Shown piece by piece: positions 54,346 through 64,000 of a stretch of 64,000 nt of DNA. The position numbers and the translations under genes were made by a program. Where the stretch lies: the NCBI RefSeq assembly GCF_032854445.1, contig NC_088304.1, positions 26,301,704 through 26,365,703 of the forward strand, in the 5' to 3' direction. The notes below the pieces were generated by a model. The model was not told where the DNA came from and did no database searches. It worked only from the letters and a program-made list of their open reading frames with translations. This stretch comes from Liolophura sinensis. Its lineage: Eukaryota; Mollusca; Polyplacophora; Chitonida; Chitonidae. Each line of letters opens with the position of its first letter. Position 1 is the first letter of the stretch.

Positions 54346-57300
54346 CTGAACGAGTAAGGTATTTAGAATTAACAGCAAAACGTGAAAATGACCACCAACG
54401 GACAGTTCCGTTCCACCACGGTTACAACGTGTAAATGAAATTAATTGCTTGACTGCCGTCTAGACAGATGGTGCTTTGGGTGGGAAAATGTTGTTCATAC
54501 TTTTGTCAGTCTATCTTTCGTTTCAAAAGCCATTTGGATTACTTCCCCTACTTGGGTATTAATAAATACTGTTGTTTTTATAAGCACAAATTCTAAGAGT
54601 AAAGAGTGGACTGCCAGAACAGAGAAGATGCTGAGAGTATAAGTTACTTCAGTTTAGGTATTTATTTATTTCTTTATTTAACACTGATCTCAATAATTTC
54701 TTTATCTACATGACTCGGTATGGTTCGTGAATGAAGGAAACCGAAGTTCCTGGGGCATCGCCCTTCGCAGATTTGACAAACCTCTGACATAAAACCACAG
54801 CCCCCAAACGAACCCGCGACGACATTTGACAAATGTCTGGATGTCGCAGTGAGATTAAGTCGTCTGAGCCAGCGACAGCTTCATGCAGATATGATAGCCA
54901 ACACATCTATGGAGCTGTAATTGTCAGATCTGAAATTAACCACTGAGAAGATTCCTACCACATCAAAGGATATTTTTAGGGTGTGAAAAGATGTTGGCTA
55001 AAGTTAAATTCTTATAAGAGAATGTTACTTAGATTCCCAGACTTACTAATTCTCTTTTCCGACTTGCGCTTTTCTAGACGAGAACGTCGAGATAACTTTG
55101 ACTCTGTTAGAGAAAGATCCAGAGAGACTATATAGCCACATGACATTGAACCATTTCATTAATTAATTTAGAACAGAGAATGTCAGAAGCCAGAAGTGTA
55201 CTTTCTGCCACCCACAGCTCCCGCCTTATGAAAGCAGTTAAGAAAAGGAACTGGATGGTTAATATATGTTTAGGTTTAAGGTTTAAAAGAGCAAAACGAC
55301 ACAAAACATTTGACACACAACTTACTGCTTTCCACCGGTGGTGTCGGGTCTGGGGCAACAGCATCTGTTGGACAAGAAATGAAGGTACATGTATGTGGCT
55401 ATGTGGATAAGCGAAAGTCATATAATGAAACTAATTAATTCCTGTCATATAATTAATTCTAATTTAATTTCGCTTTCACCCTCTTTAGAGTGAGTCAGTG
55501 CTTAGGGTTAAAGGTCGTACAATTTTTCGGAGGAGAAGGAGTCCCTACAGTGCTTGTACGTGTAACGTGCCTCTTTGTCGCAGGCCGGATTTCCACCTCT
55601 CTTTTACCCGGTGCTGCTTCATTGAAACGACTAATCAAGTAAGACGCCCACCCGAGCCATTATGCTGATTCGGGTCAACCAGCCGTTGCACTATCCCCTT
55701 AATGGTAAACACCAAAAGAAGAAGATACAACTTCCTCTTTTAAGGTCCTGGGTGTGACCTGACCCAGGTTTGACCTTCGATCTACCGCCCCCGAAGGGAT
55801 CAGCGCCTTTAGACGGTGGGTGTCTCACTACTAAACGGACGATTCTTAACGTTATATGTATATATATATATATATATGATGCTGCCTCATTACAACATAG
55901 ATGAAAACAAGGTTTTCTAAAAGCTTCTCTCCAGAGAAACGTTTAGGATGAGAGGAAAACCAGATTTCCTGAAAGCTTCTCTCAAAAAAACTTTTATAAT
56001 GAGAGAAAAACCAAATTTTCTGAAGCTTCCCTCACAAAAACTTTTATAATGAAAGGAAAAACAGATTTTCTGAAAGCTTCTCTCACAAAAAACTTTTACA
56101 ATGAGAGGAAAACCAAATTTTCTGAAAGCTTCTCTCCAAAGAAACATTTGCAGTGAGGGGAAAACCAGATTTTCTGAAACCTTCTCTCCAAAGAACCTTA
56201 CAATGAGATGGGAATCTAATTTTCTGAAAGCTTCTGGGCAAGGAAATTTTTACAGTGAGATGGAAACAAGATTTTCTGAAAGCTTCTGTCCGAGGAAACT
56301 TTTACAATGAAATGAAAACGACATTTTCTGAAAGCTTTTCCTCAAACCTTTACAACGAGAGGAAAACCAAATTTTCTGAAAGCTTCTCTCCAAAGAAACT
56401 CTTACAAAGAGAGGAAATCCAGATTTTTTGAACGCTTTTCTCCAAAGAAATTTTTTAAAATTAGAGGAAATTCAAACTTTCTACAAGCTTCTCTCCAAAG
56501 AAACTTACAGTGAGATGAAAACCAGATTTCCTAAAATCTTCTCCACAAAGAGGCCTTTTGCAATATGAGGAAAACCAGATTTTCTGAAAGCTTCTACTTA
56601 AGAAACTTTTACAATGTGATAGAAAGTAGATTTTCTGAAGGCTTCTCTCCAAAGAAGCTTTTATAAAACCAGATTTTCTGAAAGCTCCTTTGTAAGGGAA
56701 CTTTCGCATTGAAAGGAAAACAAGATTTTGGGAAAGCTTCCCTCCATAGAAACCTTTACAATAAGGGGGAAAAGCAGATTTTCCGAAGGTTTCTCTCCAA
56801 AGAAACTATTACAGTGAGAGGAAAGCCAAATTTTCTGAAAGCTTCTGTCCAAAGAAATTTTCACAACGAGAGGAAAACCAGGTTTTCTGAAAGCTTTTCT
56901 GCACGGCAACTTTTAAAGTGAAAGGAAAACAAGATTTTCTGAAAGCTTCTCTCCAAAGAAACTTTTACAACGAGAGGAAAACCAGGTTTTCTGAAAGCTT
57001 CTCTGCAAAGAAACGTTTACAATGAGAGAAAAACCAGATTTTCGAAAAGATTCCCTCCAAAGAAACTTTTACAATGAGAGAAAAACCAGATTTTCGAAAA
57101 GATTCCCTCCAAAGAAACTTTTACAATGAGAGAAAAACCAGATTTTCGAAAAGATTCCCTCCAAAGAAACTTTTACAATGAGAGAAAAACCAGATTTTCG
57201 AAAAGATTCCCTCCAAAGAAACTTTTACAATGAGGTGAAAACAAGACTTTCAGAAACTTCTCCCCAAAGAAACTTTTTAAAATAGCCGTTACTGCGCGAA

Positions 57301-59750
57301 AGTGTTGGTATAATATCATTTAAGCAAAGACACATACCTGAACCCTGAATACCCCCCCCCCCCCTATAAGATTGACCTTTATCAGATATTAAAATATTAA
57401 ATCCTACAAGGAGCAAGACAATCGATCATATCTACAAACGTTCAGCCCAGAACATGATGTCATCGGGCTTCGATCATTGAGTAGAGGAGGCAAGTAATGC
57501 ATGGAGGGAAGATTATGGTCTTACGAGACCGCAGAAAAATTATGCTGATTGTCGTGGGCTTCCCCCGGTCTGTGCCCGGCTTACACCCACCATAATGCTG
57601 GCCGCCGTCGTATAAGTGAAATATTCTTGAGTACAGCGTAAAACTCCAATCAAATCAAGTAAATAAATGAAAGAAATCTTACTTACCACTGTGGAAATAA
57701 ACCAGTAAGTTTGCCATCCATATAACTGTACCAGTCACTGCTACCTGAGGCGAAATAGTCGACATTTATACAACTGTAAAAGCTTGACGACTATTTTTTC
57801 TCTCTTTTAACTATTGCATTTCTTATGTCACCTAATGTAAGCTATCCGAATATGGATGGAAGGTCCTGTTAATGTGTGGATGCCTGTGCACGAGCTCACG
57901 TGATATACACGGACGTCAAAACTAATCGTCTGCTGTTATTGTTGTTTTCGGTCTTAGTCAATTTTTTATGACCTCTGTCTGTGTCGAAAGCGTTATTATG
58001 TGAATGAATGAATGTGGGATACAGTATGCTTTCAAACCACAAACAGTAAACATGAATATAAGATGACATGTATGAAATATTAATCTGCGGAAGATTAAGA
58101 TTCTAGTCTTTGTAGATTTCCCTGACCGAACAATTGCTGGAGCCTTGGTAACGATAAGCAGACGACAGTGCCCGTGGGAGCGCTTCAGTGGCTTAGTGCT
58201 AAGAACCTACTCATGGAATTCGGGAAACCTCGGATTAAACCCGGGTCGAGTCATACCAAAGACTTAGCGCTCATTTCTGAAAGGTCATGTCTGTGTCTAT
58301 GATGTCTCCGGGATGTCGTTACTTTGAATAAAATGTATGTAAAGTAAAGATTTTTTTCGGGAATAGTTTATGTCGCTTTTTATAGATGATGACCGAGTGT
58401 CTGCTGAATGATGTCACACTGAAAATCATTACATGACATTAGAATCGGCAACGAATGAAAGCATCTGATCTCCGGCCGTACGTGGGAAGGTCTATCAGCA
58501 ACCTGCTGATGGTCGTGGGTTTCCCCCCGGCTCTGCCAGGTTTCCTCCCACCATAATGCTGGCCGCCGTCGAATAAGTGAAATATTCTTGAGTATGGCGT
58601 AAAACACCAATCAAATAAATAAATACAGTGTTGGCCTGATTGGTGAAAAGCAAGTCGTCTCCAACCATTCCACTGGCAATGGAAGACATATAAGAAAGAA
58701 ATATTACATATTTATTTATTATTTGAGCGGGGTTTTACGCTGTATAGTGGGAGGACAGAGCAATACTTCTCCATTGCACATAAATGATTACATGTAAGAT
58801 GTATTGTTTGCGTCACCCTACTCAGAAGTATTGTATGATAATATGCGTGTAATGTGAGGTGGAATCAGTTGCGGATGGTCGTCGGATTCTTCTAGCCATA
58901 ATGCTGGCCCCCCTCGTATAAGTGAAGTATTCTTGATTAAGGCGTAAAACGCCAATCAAATAAATAAATAAATAAATACATTACTCTTACTGACAATCCC
59001 ATAAAGCCATGTTTGCAGGTTCAAATCATAACAATTTCCCATGCGTCCCACGCTGACCTCTTCGCGCCATCCAGTTTGTTTCCTCAGCATTTGCCATTTT
59101 GCCAGATGTAGTTGAAAACCCGGTATATGGGGTAGATGCACAGTCGAGGACACATCGTAATGGCAGGGACTCTCTTCTCGAACACGTGTTGTTCAAAAAA
59201 CCAATCCTGGAGACAAAAACGATCATCTTTCATCAAACCGTGTATTCTCGCAACAGTTCAGACTGTTTGGCGTTTGCAAGGTAGGGTGGCTAGGTTACAA
59301 CATATAAAACCCCGACAAAAAATCAAACAAACAGTGTTTCCGGTCCCAGGATCACGAAACTGTCTTAGATTTAAGTTTAAAGCACTATAAAATTGTAAAA
59401 CTGTGACTTATAGTGATAGTTTTTATTTTAATAGTAAGAGTTATCTCACATTTTCTTGACAAAATATTAAAAGTTGGACTGTAAATTCACTGTGAAAATC
59501 AGCAGAAGAGTAACTCTAACACAGTCCCATAATTCTGCAGCCAGCGAAAAATACATTCATTAAGTTGTGATTGAATTTACACATTCAAAGTATCTATGGA
59601 AGTTTTAAATAAATTTTAAAAAGCATGTGAAGTAATACCTGCTCCTAACCCTTTACACGACTCTTCTTTGGATGCAGACATTATATTTAAAAAGCAACCC
59701 AAAAACAGGGAAGCAAACACAATTTCTTGAACTATGGAAAAGCTAGCCAT
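54125..59750 (-). CDS. Secreted PAN/apple-like protein, partial exon model
   Basis: Firm pieces: terminal exon 54125-54345 joined in phase to linker exon 55326-55364. Likely further exons upstream: 57687-57773 and signal-peptide exon 59639-59750. The terminal exon reads MCSRYCQDPCRVFNYNTQTG then QCRGF and ends AWDTWEIVAT, a Cys pattern like PAN/apple domains, which bind proteins or carbohydrates outside the cell. The linker gives DAVAPDPTPPVES. Phases do not join between 59639 (out 1) and 57773 (in 2), or 57687 (out 2) and 55364 (in 1), so at least two exons are unfound; one gap contains the 52-bp minisatellite. Could be two genes. Confidence 0.4.
54650..54885 (-). mobile_element. tRNA-derived SINE, family 3
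   Basis: Minus head GCTGTCGCTGGCTCAGACGA with A box, B box GGGTTCGTTTGG, and an (AATA)n tail at 54658-54682. Its body differs from families 1 and 2. Confidence 0.75.
55326..55364 (-). CDS. Proline-rich 39-nt linker exon
   Basis: Acceptor TGTCCAACAG, donor AGCA|GTAAGT, phase 1 in and out, encodes DAVAPDPTPPVES; joins in frame to the PAN-like exon. Confidence 0.5.
55478..55845 (-). mobile_element. SINE family 2, full length, opposite strand
   Basis: Reverse complement shares GGATAGTGCAACGGCTGGTT, ATGGCTCGGGTGGGCG and GAGGAAGTTGTA with the 32287 copy. Confidence 0.85.
55915..57285. repeat. 52-bp minisatellite, about 25 copies
   Basis: Plus unit GAGAGGAAAACCAGATTTTC, TGAAAGCTTCTCTCCAAAGA, AACTTTTACAAT. 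Units at 57005-57225 carry a shared variant (TTTTCGAAAAGATTCCCTCC) and are virtually identical, so that end expanded last. In the minus orientation each unit has ATT|GTAAAAG and CTTTCAG, donor- and acceptor-like. Confidence 0.93.
57350..57364. repeat. C15 homopolymer
   Basis: Uninterrupted C run in the intron of the PAN-like gene. A G12 run lies at 19098-19109. Confidence 0.9.
57545..57672 (+). mobile_element. SINE family 1, 5'-truncated
   Basis: GTGGGCTTCCCCCGGTCTGT through GCGTAAAACTCCAATCAAAT; ends 15 bp from a candidate exon. Confidence 0.88.
57687..57773 (-). CDS. Candidate 87-nt exon
   Basis: Acceptor CTTTTACAG, donor CAGTG|GTAAGT; encodes CINVDYFASGSSDWYSYMDG then KLTGLFPQ. Splice sites and composition look real; the family is unknown to me. 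Confidence 0.45.
58174..58310 (+). mobile_element. tRNA-derived SINE head
   Basis: A box TCAGTGGCTTAGTGCTAAGA, B box GGATTAAACCCGGG, then a short family 2-like body. Confidence 0.65.
58468..58625 (+). mobile_element. SINE family 1, 5'-truncated
   Basis: CTCCGGCCGTACGTGGGAAG to GGCGTAAAACACCAATCAAA and an (AATA) tail. Confidence 0.9.
58700..58978. mobile_element. Pair of SINE family 1 fragments in opposite orientation
   Basis: A minus fragment at 58705-58752 (ATTTGAGCGGGGTTTTACGC) and a plus fragment at 58865-58978 (GGCGTAAAACGCCAATCAAA). They could fold back on each other. Confidence 0.75.
59020..59206 (-). pseudogene. Decayed copy of the PAN/apple-like exon
   Basis: Acceptor GTCTCCAG is kept; reads DWFFEQHVFEKRVPAITMCP then RLC, YRVFNYIWQNGKC, an in-frame TGA, and SAWDAWEIV. 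The parallel to FEKKTYASTMCSRYC, CRVFNYNTQTGQC and TAWDTWEIV in the 54-kb exon is clear. One Cys position is lost (IYPIYRVF for DPCRVF). Confidence 0.6.
59639..59750 (-). CDS. Candidate signal-peptide first exon
   Basis: ATG at 59750; MASFSIVQEIVFASLFLGCF then LNIMSASKEESCKGLGA, donor GCAG|GTATTA. Hydrophobic core and a likely cleavage after the SAS/Ala region. Lies 143 bp from a start codon on the opposite strand. Confidence 0.45.
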
Positions 59751-59893
59751 GAATGACGCTGTCTGCTTTTTTATATTTAGACTGATGCTCGCAGAGTCAT
59801 AGATTGCTTCCATTCACTGCTATAGGATACTTAGTAAAATTTAGGAACGCACTTGACTATAACTTTACTGGCTTGTCTAATTACTTCTTCACA
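59751..59893. promoter_or_regulatory. Candidate bidirectional promoter
   Basis: Only 143 bp separate a minus-strand signal-peptide ATG from a plus-strand ATG. No clear TATA motif. Depends on both gene models being right. Confidence 0.25.
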
Positions 59894-62432
59894 ATGTCTG
59901 GGGCCCTAAGGAGTGCCCGGCTGTTAAAATCCCGATCTGTTGATCACACCAAAGGTAAATATTTATCTATATTTCCTGAAGTTCAACGCCTCGGGTGATT
60001 TAAAGTTTCCAAAATGGCCGCTGCCTTCAGTCTGTAACTATGTTGTTTACATCTTGATGGTTATCATGGTTCAAAAGCCTCGCGGTTTCAAACGGTAGGA
60101 GTGTGTGACCCAGGAACCCAGATGGCATATATAATGGGCGACCCTTCTCGTGAAGTTTAATCGAGCGGAGAAATTGAATTTACCTTTGGGATGATCTATA
60201 GTCTGGTAGCGACTTGCTCACAGTTTACAACATTTTGTATTTCGAACAGATGCTGTTGCAAATGACCAAACACCTCCTGTGGAAAAGAGTAAGCTATGAA
60301 ACGCTTTTCTTATTTGCTATGAAGATATGGTTTTTTTTTTGGTTTTTTTTTTTTTTTTTTGGCTTTTCGAAGTTAGAATTGTATATAAACACTACTTTCT
60401 GCATACTTTGTGTAGTGCGAACTACTGTAGATACTACTAGCTTTGTCTACGGCCGTATTTAGGACGGCTTTTCAGCAACCTGCGGATGGTCGTGGGTTTC
60501 TCCTTGACTGTGCACGGCTCTGACGTTTGTTGTAAAATCAAAAGCAAATCAGGACCGACAAGGCTGAGAAAATGCCAAAGTACGTCACAGAGACCTTTGG
60601 ACAAATGAATTGCTTAGATTCCGCTTGTGGCTTTACGTTTCTCAGATAGCTGACCAAAGAAAGTCTTTAGACAGGGCTTTCTATAAGGTTCTATGTTAGG
60701 TTCCGGCTTCCTTTTTTTCTTTCGACAGAGCCTAAATCAACTCAGGGCTCTCGTCCAGGAAATCCCAAGACTGCAAAGAGAAAAAGTAAGTGATCAGTTG
60801 TTTCTCTAAAAGCAGTTTCTTGTCATCTACTTAAAATTTATTCCATCATGAATGTAATACTTCACTCCTACCTCACTGTTCTCACTGTAAGTCAGTTCTG
60901 GTCGCCGCTTCATGTACTACTATATTCCTAGCCAGATCTGATGTAAAGTATATCCCTAGCCCCTCCATAGCCTTGAATGACTATCTTTGCTTTTCATACT
61001 TGAACAGGCTCTCCCATAACCATGGTTTGCTCTCATTTGAGCCCTGTGGGGCTCTTTGTAAAATTTGGGAAAACGGTCCACCAAATAAATAATCATTCTG
61101 TGAGAGGGGATTTAGCAGTGAGCAAGGCACTTCCCTACACTGAAGTAGGCGGCCCCATTTGATTTACTTATTTATTTATTTGATTGGTGTTTTACGCCGC
61201 ACTCAAGAATATATATTTCACTTATACGACGGCAGCCAGCATTATGGTGGCAGGAAACCGGGTGAGCCCGGGGGAAACCCACGACCATGCGCACGTTGGT
61301 GTCAGACCTTCCCAAGTATGGCCGGAGAGGAAGCCAGCATGAACTGGACTTGAACTCCCCGCGACCGCACGGCCCCATTTCTGTCTAAAATTGATCTCAT
61401 TGATGAGATTTCGTCATAATCTTTGTGTATTTTCGGGAGGACGTGAGCTCTTGCTGGTTTGGCACCACGTGGTCTTATAGCGTGGGAATCTTCCTCAGCT
61501 GTCTCGACTTTTTAAAGATTTTTCTTTAATCTTTACTAAACCAGGTTAATTGATCTTATTTTGTTTTGTTTTGTTTCTGTCTGTCACCATAGGTCCTGAT
61601 ACCTTCTTGCTTATAAAATCGTATGTATACTATACTACACAAGTACACTGTATTTTTGTTTGACCGATAAATATGTATTTAGATATGTTAAGCCTACTCT
61701 TCCTAGACTAATATGTGTTGTTGCTCCTAATGATGTCATAATAAAATGCTAAAATATTGAGTCATAATGAAGCTTTCGTTTTTCGGAACTACACCACTTG
61801 TGTGTTGTTTGTGTGTGTTGTTTAATTTACTTACTTGATTGGTGTTTTACGCCGTACTCAAGAATATTTTATTTGCATGACGGCGGCCAGTATTGTGGTG
61901 GGAGGAAACCGGAGAGAAAACCTGCCTCCATTCCGCAGGTTGCTGCAGACCTTTCCTCTTACAATCGGAGAAGAAGCCAGGTAGAGGTGGACTCACAGCC
62001 TCTCAACTCAACTCACAACTCACAGCCTCTTTCATGAGAGGCTTCTGGGATGTAAACAGTTATTTATCTACTTATTTATTTGATTGGCGTTTTAGGCCGC
62101 GCTCAAGAATATTCCACTTATAGGACGGCGACCAGCATTATGGTGGGAGGAAACGGGGCAAAACCCACGACCATCCGCAGGTTGCTGAAAGACCGTCCCA
62201 CTTACGGGCGGACAGGAAGCCAACATGAACTGGACTTGAGCTCACAGCGACCGCATTGGTGAGAGGCTCCTGGGTCATTGCGCCGTGCTGGCATGCTTTC
62301 CCCCTCGACCACGTAGGCCCCCTTTAAACAGCCAAACCATAATTATATTTCATATATTTGACAATTTTCTGCAGTGGCAATGAAAAATGTGGGAACAGGA
62401 TTTTCGAGATATCCTTGAGTGACAGACGCTAA
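59894..62432 (+). CDS. Candidate small basic protein, four exons, 67 residues
   Basis: Exons 59894-59954, 60729-60785, 61593-61620 and 62375-62432, all with GT-AG borders and matching phases (1, 1, 2). Reads MSGALRSARLLKSRSVDHTK, E, PKSTQGSRPGNPKTAKRK, S, PDTFLLIK, S, GNEKCGNRIFEISLSDRR, stop TAA. The Arg/Lys-rich first half suggests a nuclear or nucleic-acid-binding role, but I do not recognise it. The start lies 143 bp from the opposite-strand signal-peptide ATG, a possible shared promoter. Exons 3 and 4 are short and rest on phase agreement alone. Confidence 0.35.
60474..60526 (+). mobile_element. SINE family 1 remnant
   Basis: AGCAACCTGCGGATGGTCGT and GGGTTTCTCC only. Confidence 0.6.
61163..61378 (-). 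mobile_element. SINE family 1
   Basis: GTTTTACGCCGCACTCAAGA to ACTTGAACTCCCCGCGACCG. Confidence 0.9.
61827..62042 (-). mobile_element. SINE family 1
   Basis: GTTTTACGCCGTACTCAAGA to TGAGAGGCTTCTGGGATGTA; has a local CTCAACTCA duplication. Confidence 0.85.
62064..62325 (-). mobile_element. SINE family 1, near full length
   Basis: GCGTTTTAGGCCGCGCTCAA through the tRNA-like head to GACCACGTAGGCCCCC. Lies directly next to the previous copy in the same orientation. Confidence 0.9.
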
Positions 62433-62580
62433 TCACGTTATATTGTTCACTCACCATTGGTCCATCTCCACTCGCCTTCAGTCTGTCAATCTGATAGACC
62501 GAGCCATGCACACTTGTATCAACACAACTCATAAAACAGCTGTCGGAAAACGGATCCATTTTTGAGAAGAGTTTTGTCAA

Positions 62581-63923
62581 TCATATCAAGATGTCCAGAG
62601 TAATAGTCACAATGTCTTTTGGAGTCATACCATGACTGTAGTTCAGCGTGTAGCATTTACCGGCGAACTCGAACTTGCTCGTGGGAAATTTTCCTTGTTT
62701 AGTGCACGGGGAGTGGAGAAGGTAGGCTGAAAATAGCACATGTTGTTCAAGAACAGTTCATGATGACAAAAATATATCTTAAAAATTTTTTAAATTATAA
62801 TAAATTTATTTTTTAGAAGAATACGGAGGACAAAATCTTCCACATCAGACACACAGTCGAACATATTACATGTATATCCACTCTATTTCCTGGATATTTC
62901 GATTCACGACCTGTGACACGTTTTTCAAAATGGGTGTAATGCAGGTCCTAAAGTCAAACACAAATTGTCATGATGGCGCAACCTACGGCGGCTGAAAGCA
63001 TCTATCACGCAGACGCAGATCCACATGGTTTGCGAGCTTTGTGGGAGAATGAAGGTGGTACTCTGTGTTCCGCGTGTTCCGCGTGGGGGGAGTCAGAAAA
63101 CGGACCCCAGCTTTGTATATGCTGTGAATTGGCGTGTTAACACCTTCATTTGTCAGTCTGCCAGTCTGCCTGGCTGCCTTTCTGTCTGCCTGCCTGCCGG
63201 CCTGCCGGCCTGCCGGCCTACCAGTCTGTCTGTCTGCCTTCCTGCCTTTCTGTCTGTCTGTCTGCCTGCCCTTTCTGCCTTCCTGCCTTTCTGTCTGTCT
63301 GTCTGCCTGTCTGCCTGCCTCTCTGCGTTCCTGCCTGTCCGTCTCTCTGCCCGCCTGCCTGTTCGTCTGTCTGTTTACATACCTGTCTGCTTATCTGCCT
63401 GTCTATCTGTCTATGTGTAAATTTACTAAGAGGTATTGAAGGAATTTTGTTGAAATTTGGTGCAGTGGTTCAGTTTTGCCTTAGGTTAAGGGCCACTGAA
63501 TTTTGGTTTGTAATTTGGTTGTGAATATGGATACATGGAATTTTTAAACTATTTTTCACCATTGTTAAACGTGTGTCAGTACCTTTATGGTAAAACATGC
63601 ACCCAACTTGACCTTGGCACAAGGAACAGTCCATTCTATTTTGATGGGTATCGATCCTGGATTGTTTTACTTGAGATACGATACAAATACACAGTATTAT
63701 CCCTTTATATGTTGTAAATGATTTACGTATATAGCTGTGGCAGCGGTTCGATCACTCCGCTTGTCTCCTAGATACTGACATTTTTTTAAAAATTTTATCG
63801 TTTAGATCTGAACTGGTTAATTAAAGAGTCTCGATTTTTTTTGTCTGTGAATTAAGCACATAAAAACATACCTTTACTGAGGAAAGCCACGAAATATTTC
63901 ATCCAATCAACGGCACTAATTAG
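62581..63923 (-). CDS. Last two exons of an unidentified gene
   Basis: Exon 63872-63923 (acceptor GTTTCAG, donor AAAG|GTATGT) encodes LISAVDWMKYFVAFLSK. The next exon starts at 62726 (acceptor ATTTTCAG) in matching phase and encodes AYLLHSPCTKQGKFPTSKFE then FAGKCYTLNYSHGMTPKDIV, TITLDILI, stop TGA at 62583-62581. GKCYTLN followed by a TITLDI strand recalls the CYTFN segment of DEG/ENaC sodium channels, but the protein would end there, before the second membrane helix, so that identity is weak. Earlier exons lie beyond the window. Confidence 0.5.
63155..63418. repeat. (CTGY/CTGT)n tetranucleotide microsatellite
   Basis: Imperfect CTGCCTGTCTGT tract of about 260 bp. Three overlapping Cys/Leu/Ser-rich open frames across it are artefacts. 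Confidence 0.95.
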
Positions 63924-64000
63924 CTGAAACAAAATACTGATTAAAGCTTCCATTCGAAGTAATCATTAACATAAGCAATAGTTTTCCGCTGGTAATTTTG

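Noticed and set aside
55917-56921. Short frames with repeated FRKSGFPLIVKVF or NFLKASLQRN
   Set aside because: The unit is 52 bp, not a multiple of three, so frames drift; a non-coding minisatellite.
63025-63524. Three overlapping Cys/Leu/Ser-rich frames of 101-131 codons
   Set aside because: Translation of the CTGY tetranucleotide microsatellite.

Overview
This is eukaryotic genomic DNA, most likely from a mollusc (or a close lophotrochozoan relative). Genes are broken into short exons with GT-AG introns, coding density is very low, and the window is crowded with tRNA-derived SINEs whose bodies are, as far as I recall, of a type common in molluscan genomes. The species cannot be named from the sequence alone.

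Layout. 0-16 kb: one LHFPL-like tetraspan exon (minus, 5441-5843), SINE fragments, a 193-bp MITE (10231-10423) and a dead 1.5-kb Tc1-type DD34E transposon (12921-14431) with intact TA target duplications. 17-21 kb: a minus-strand gene for a secreted or membrane protein with a TPM (MOLO-1-like) domain and three C-terminal membrane helices; four exons were found and one small piece is missing. 24-48.7 kb: the main gene, a complete 20-exon PPIL2 orthologue (U-box plus cyclophilin, spliceosome-associated) on the minus strand, with about 1.57 kb of coding sequence spread over 24.6 kb. 54-60 kb: exons of a minus-strand secreted PAN/apple-like protein with a degenerate copy of its PAN exon, a 1.3-kb minisatellite, and a possible small plus-strand gene starting head-to-head with the signal-peptide exon. 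62.4-64 kb: the last two exons of an unidentified minus-strand gene.

The striking feature is inside PPIL2. Its introns carry large minisatellites, and at four exons (7, 10, 11 and 15) the repeat unit consists of the 3' end of that exon, its GT splice donor and the first intron bases, amplified about 9 to 38 times into the downstream intron. The arrays differ in sequence and length (66, 46, 99 and 51/31 bp units), so they arose separately. Exon 3 shows the mirror image: a 102-bp tandem copy of its acceptor region, in which the duplicated AG has become AA. Exon 8 has one base too many (CCC where the family protein needs CC), which breaks the frame in this assembly.

Annotation is by reading exons, splice sites and phase by eye. 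Exon joins where phase matches on both sides are firm; those marked unresolved are not.
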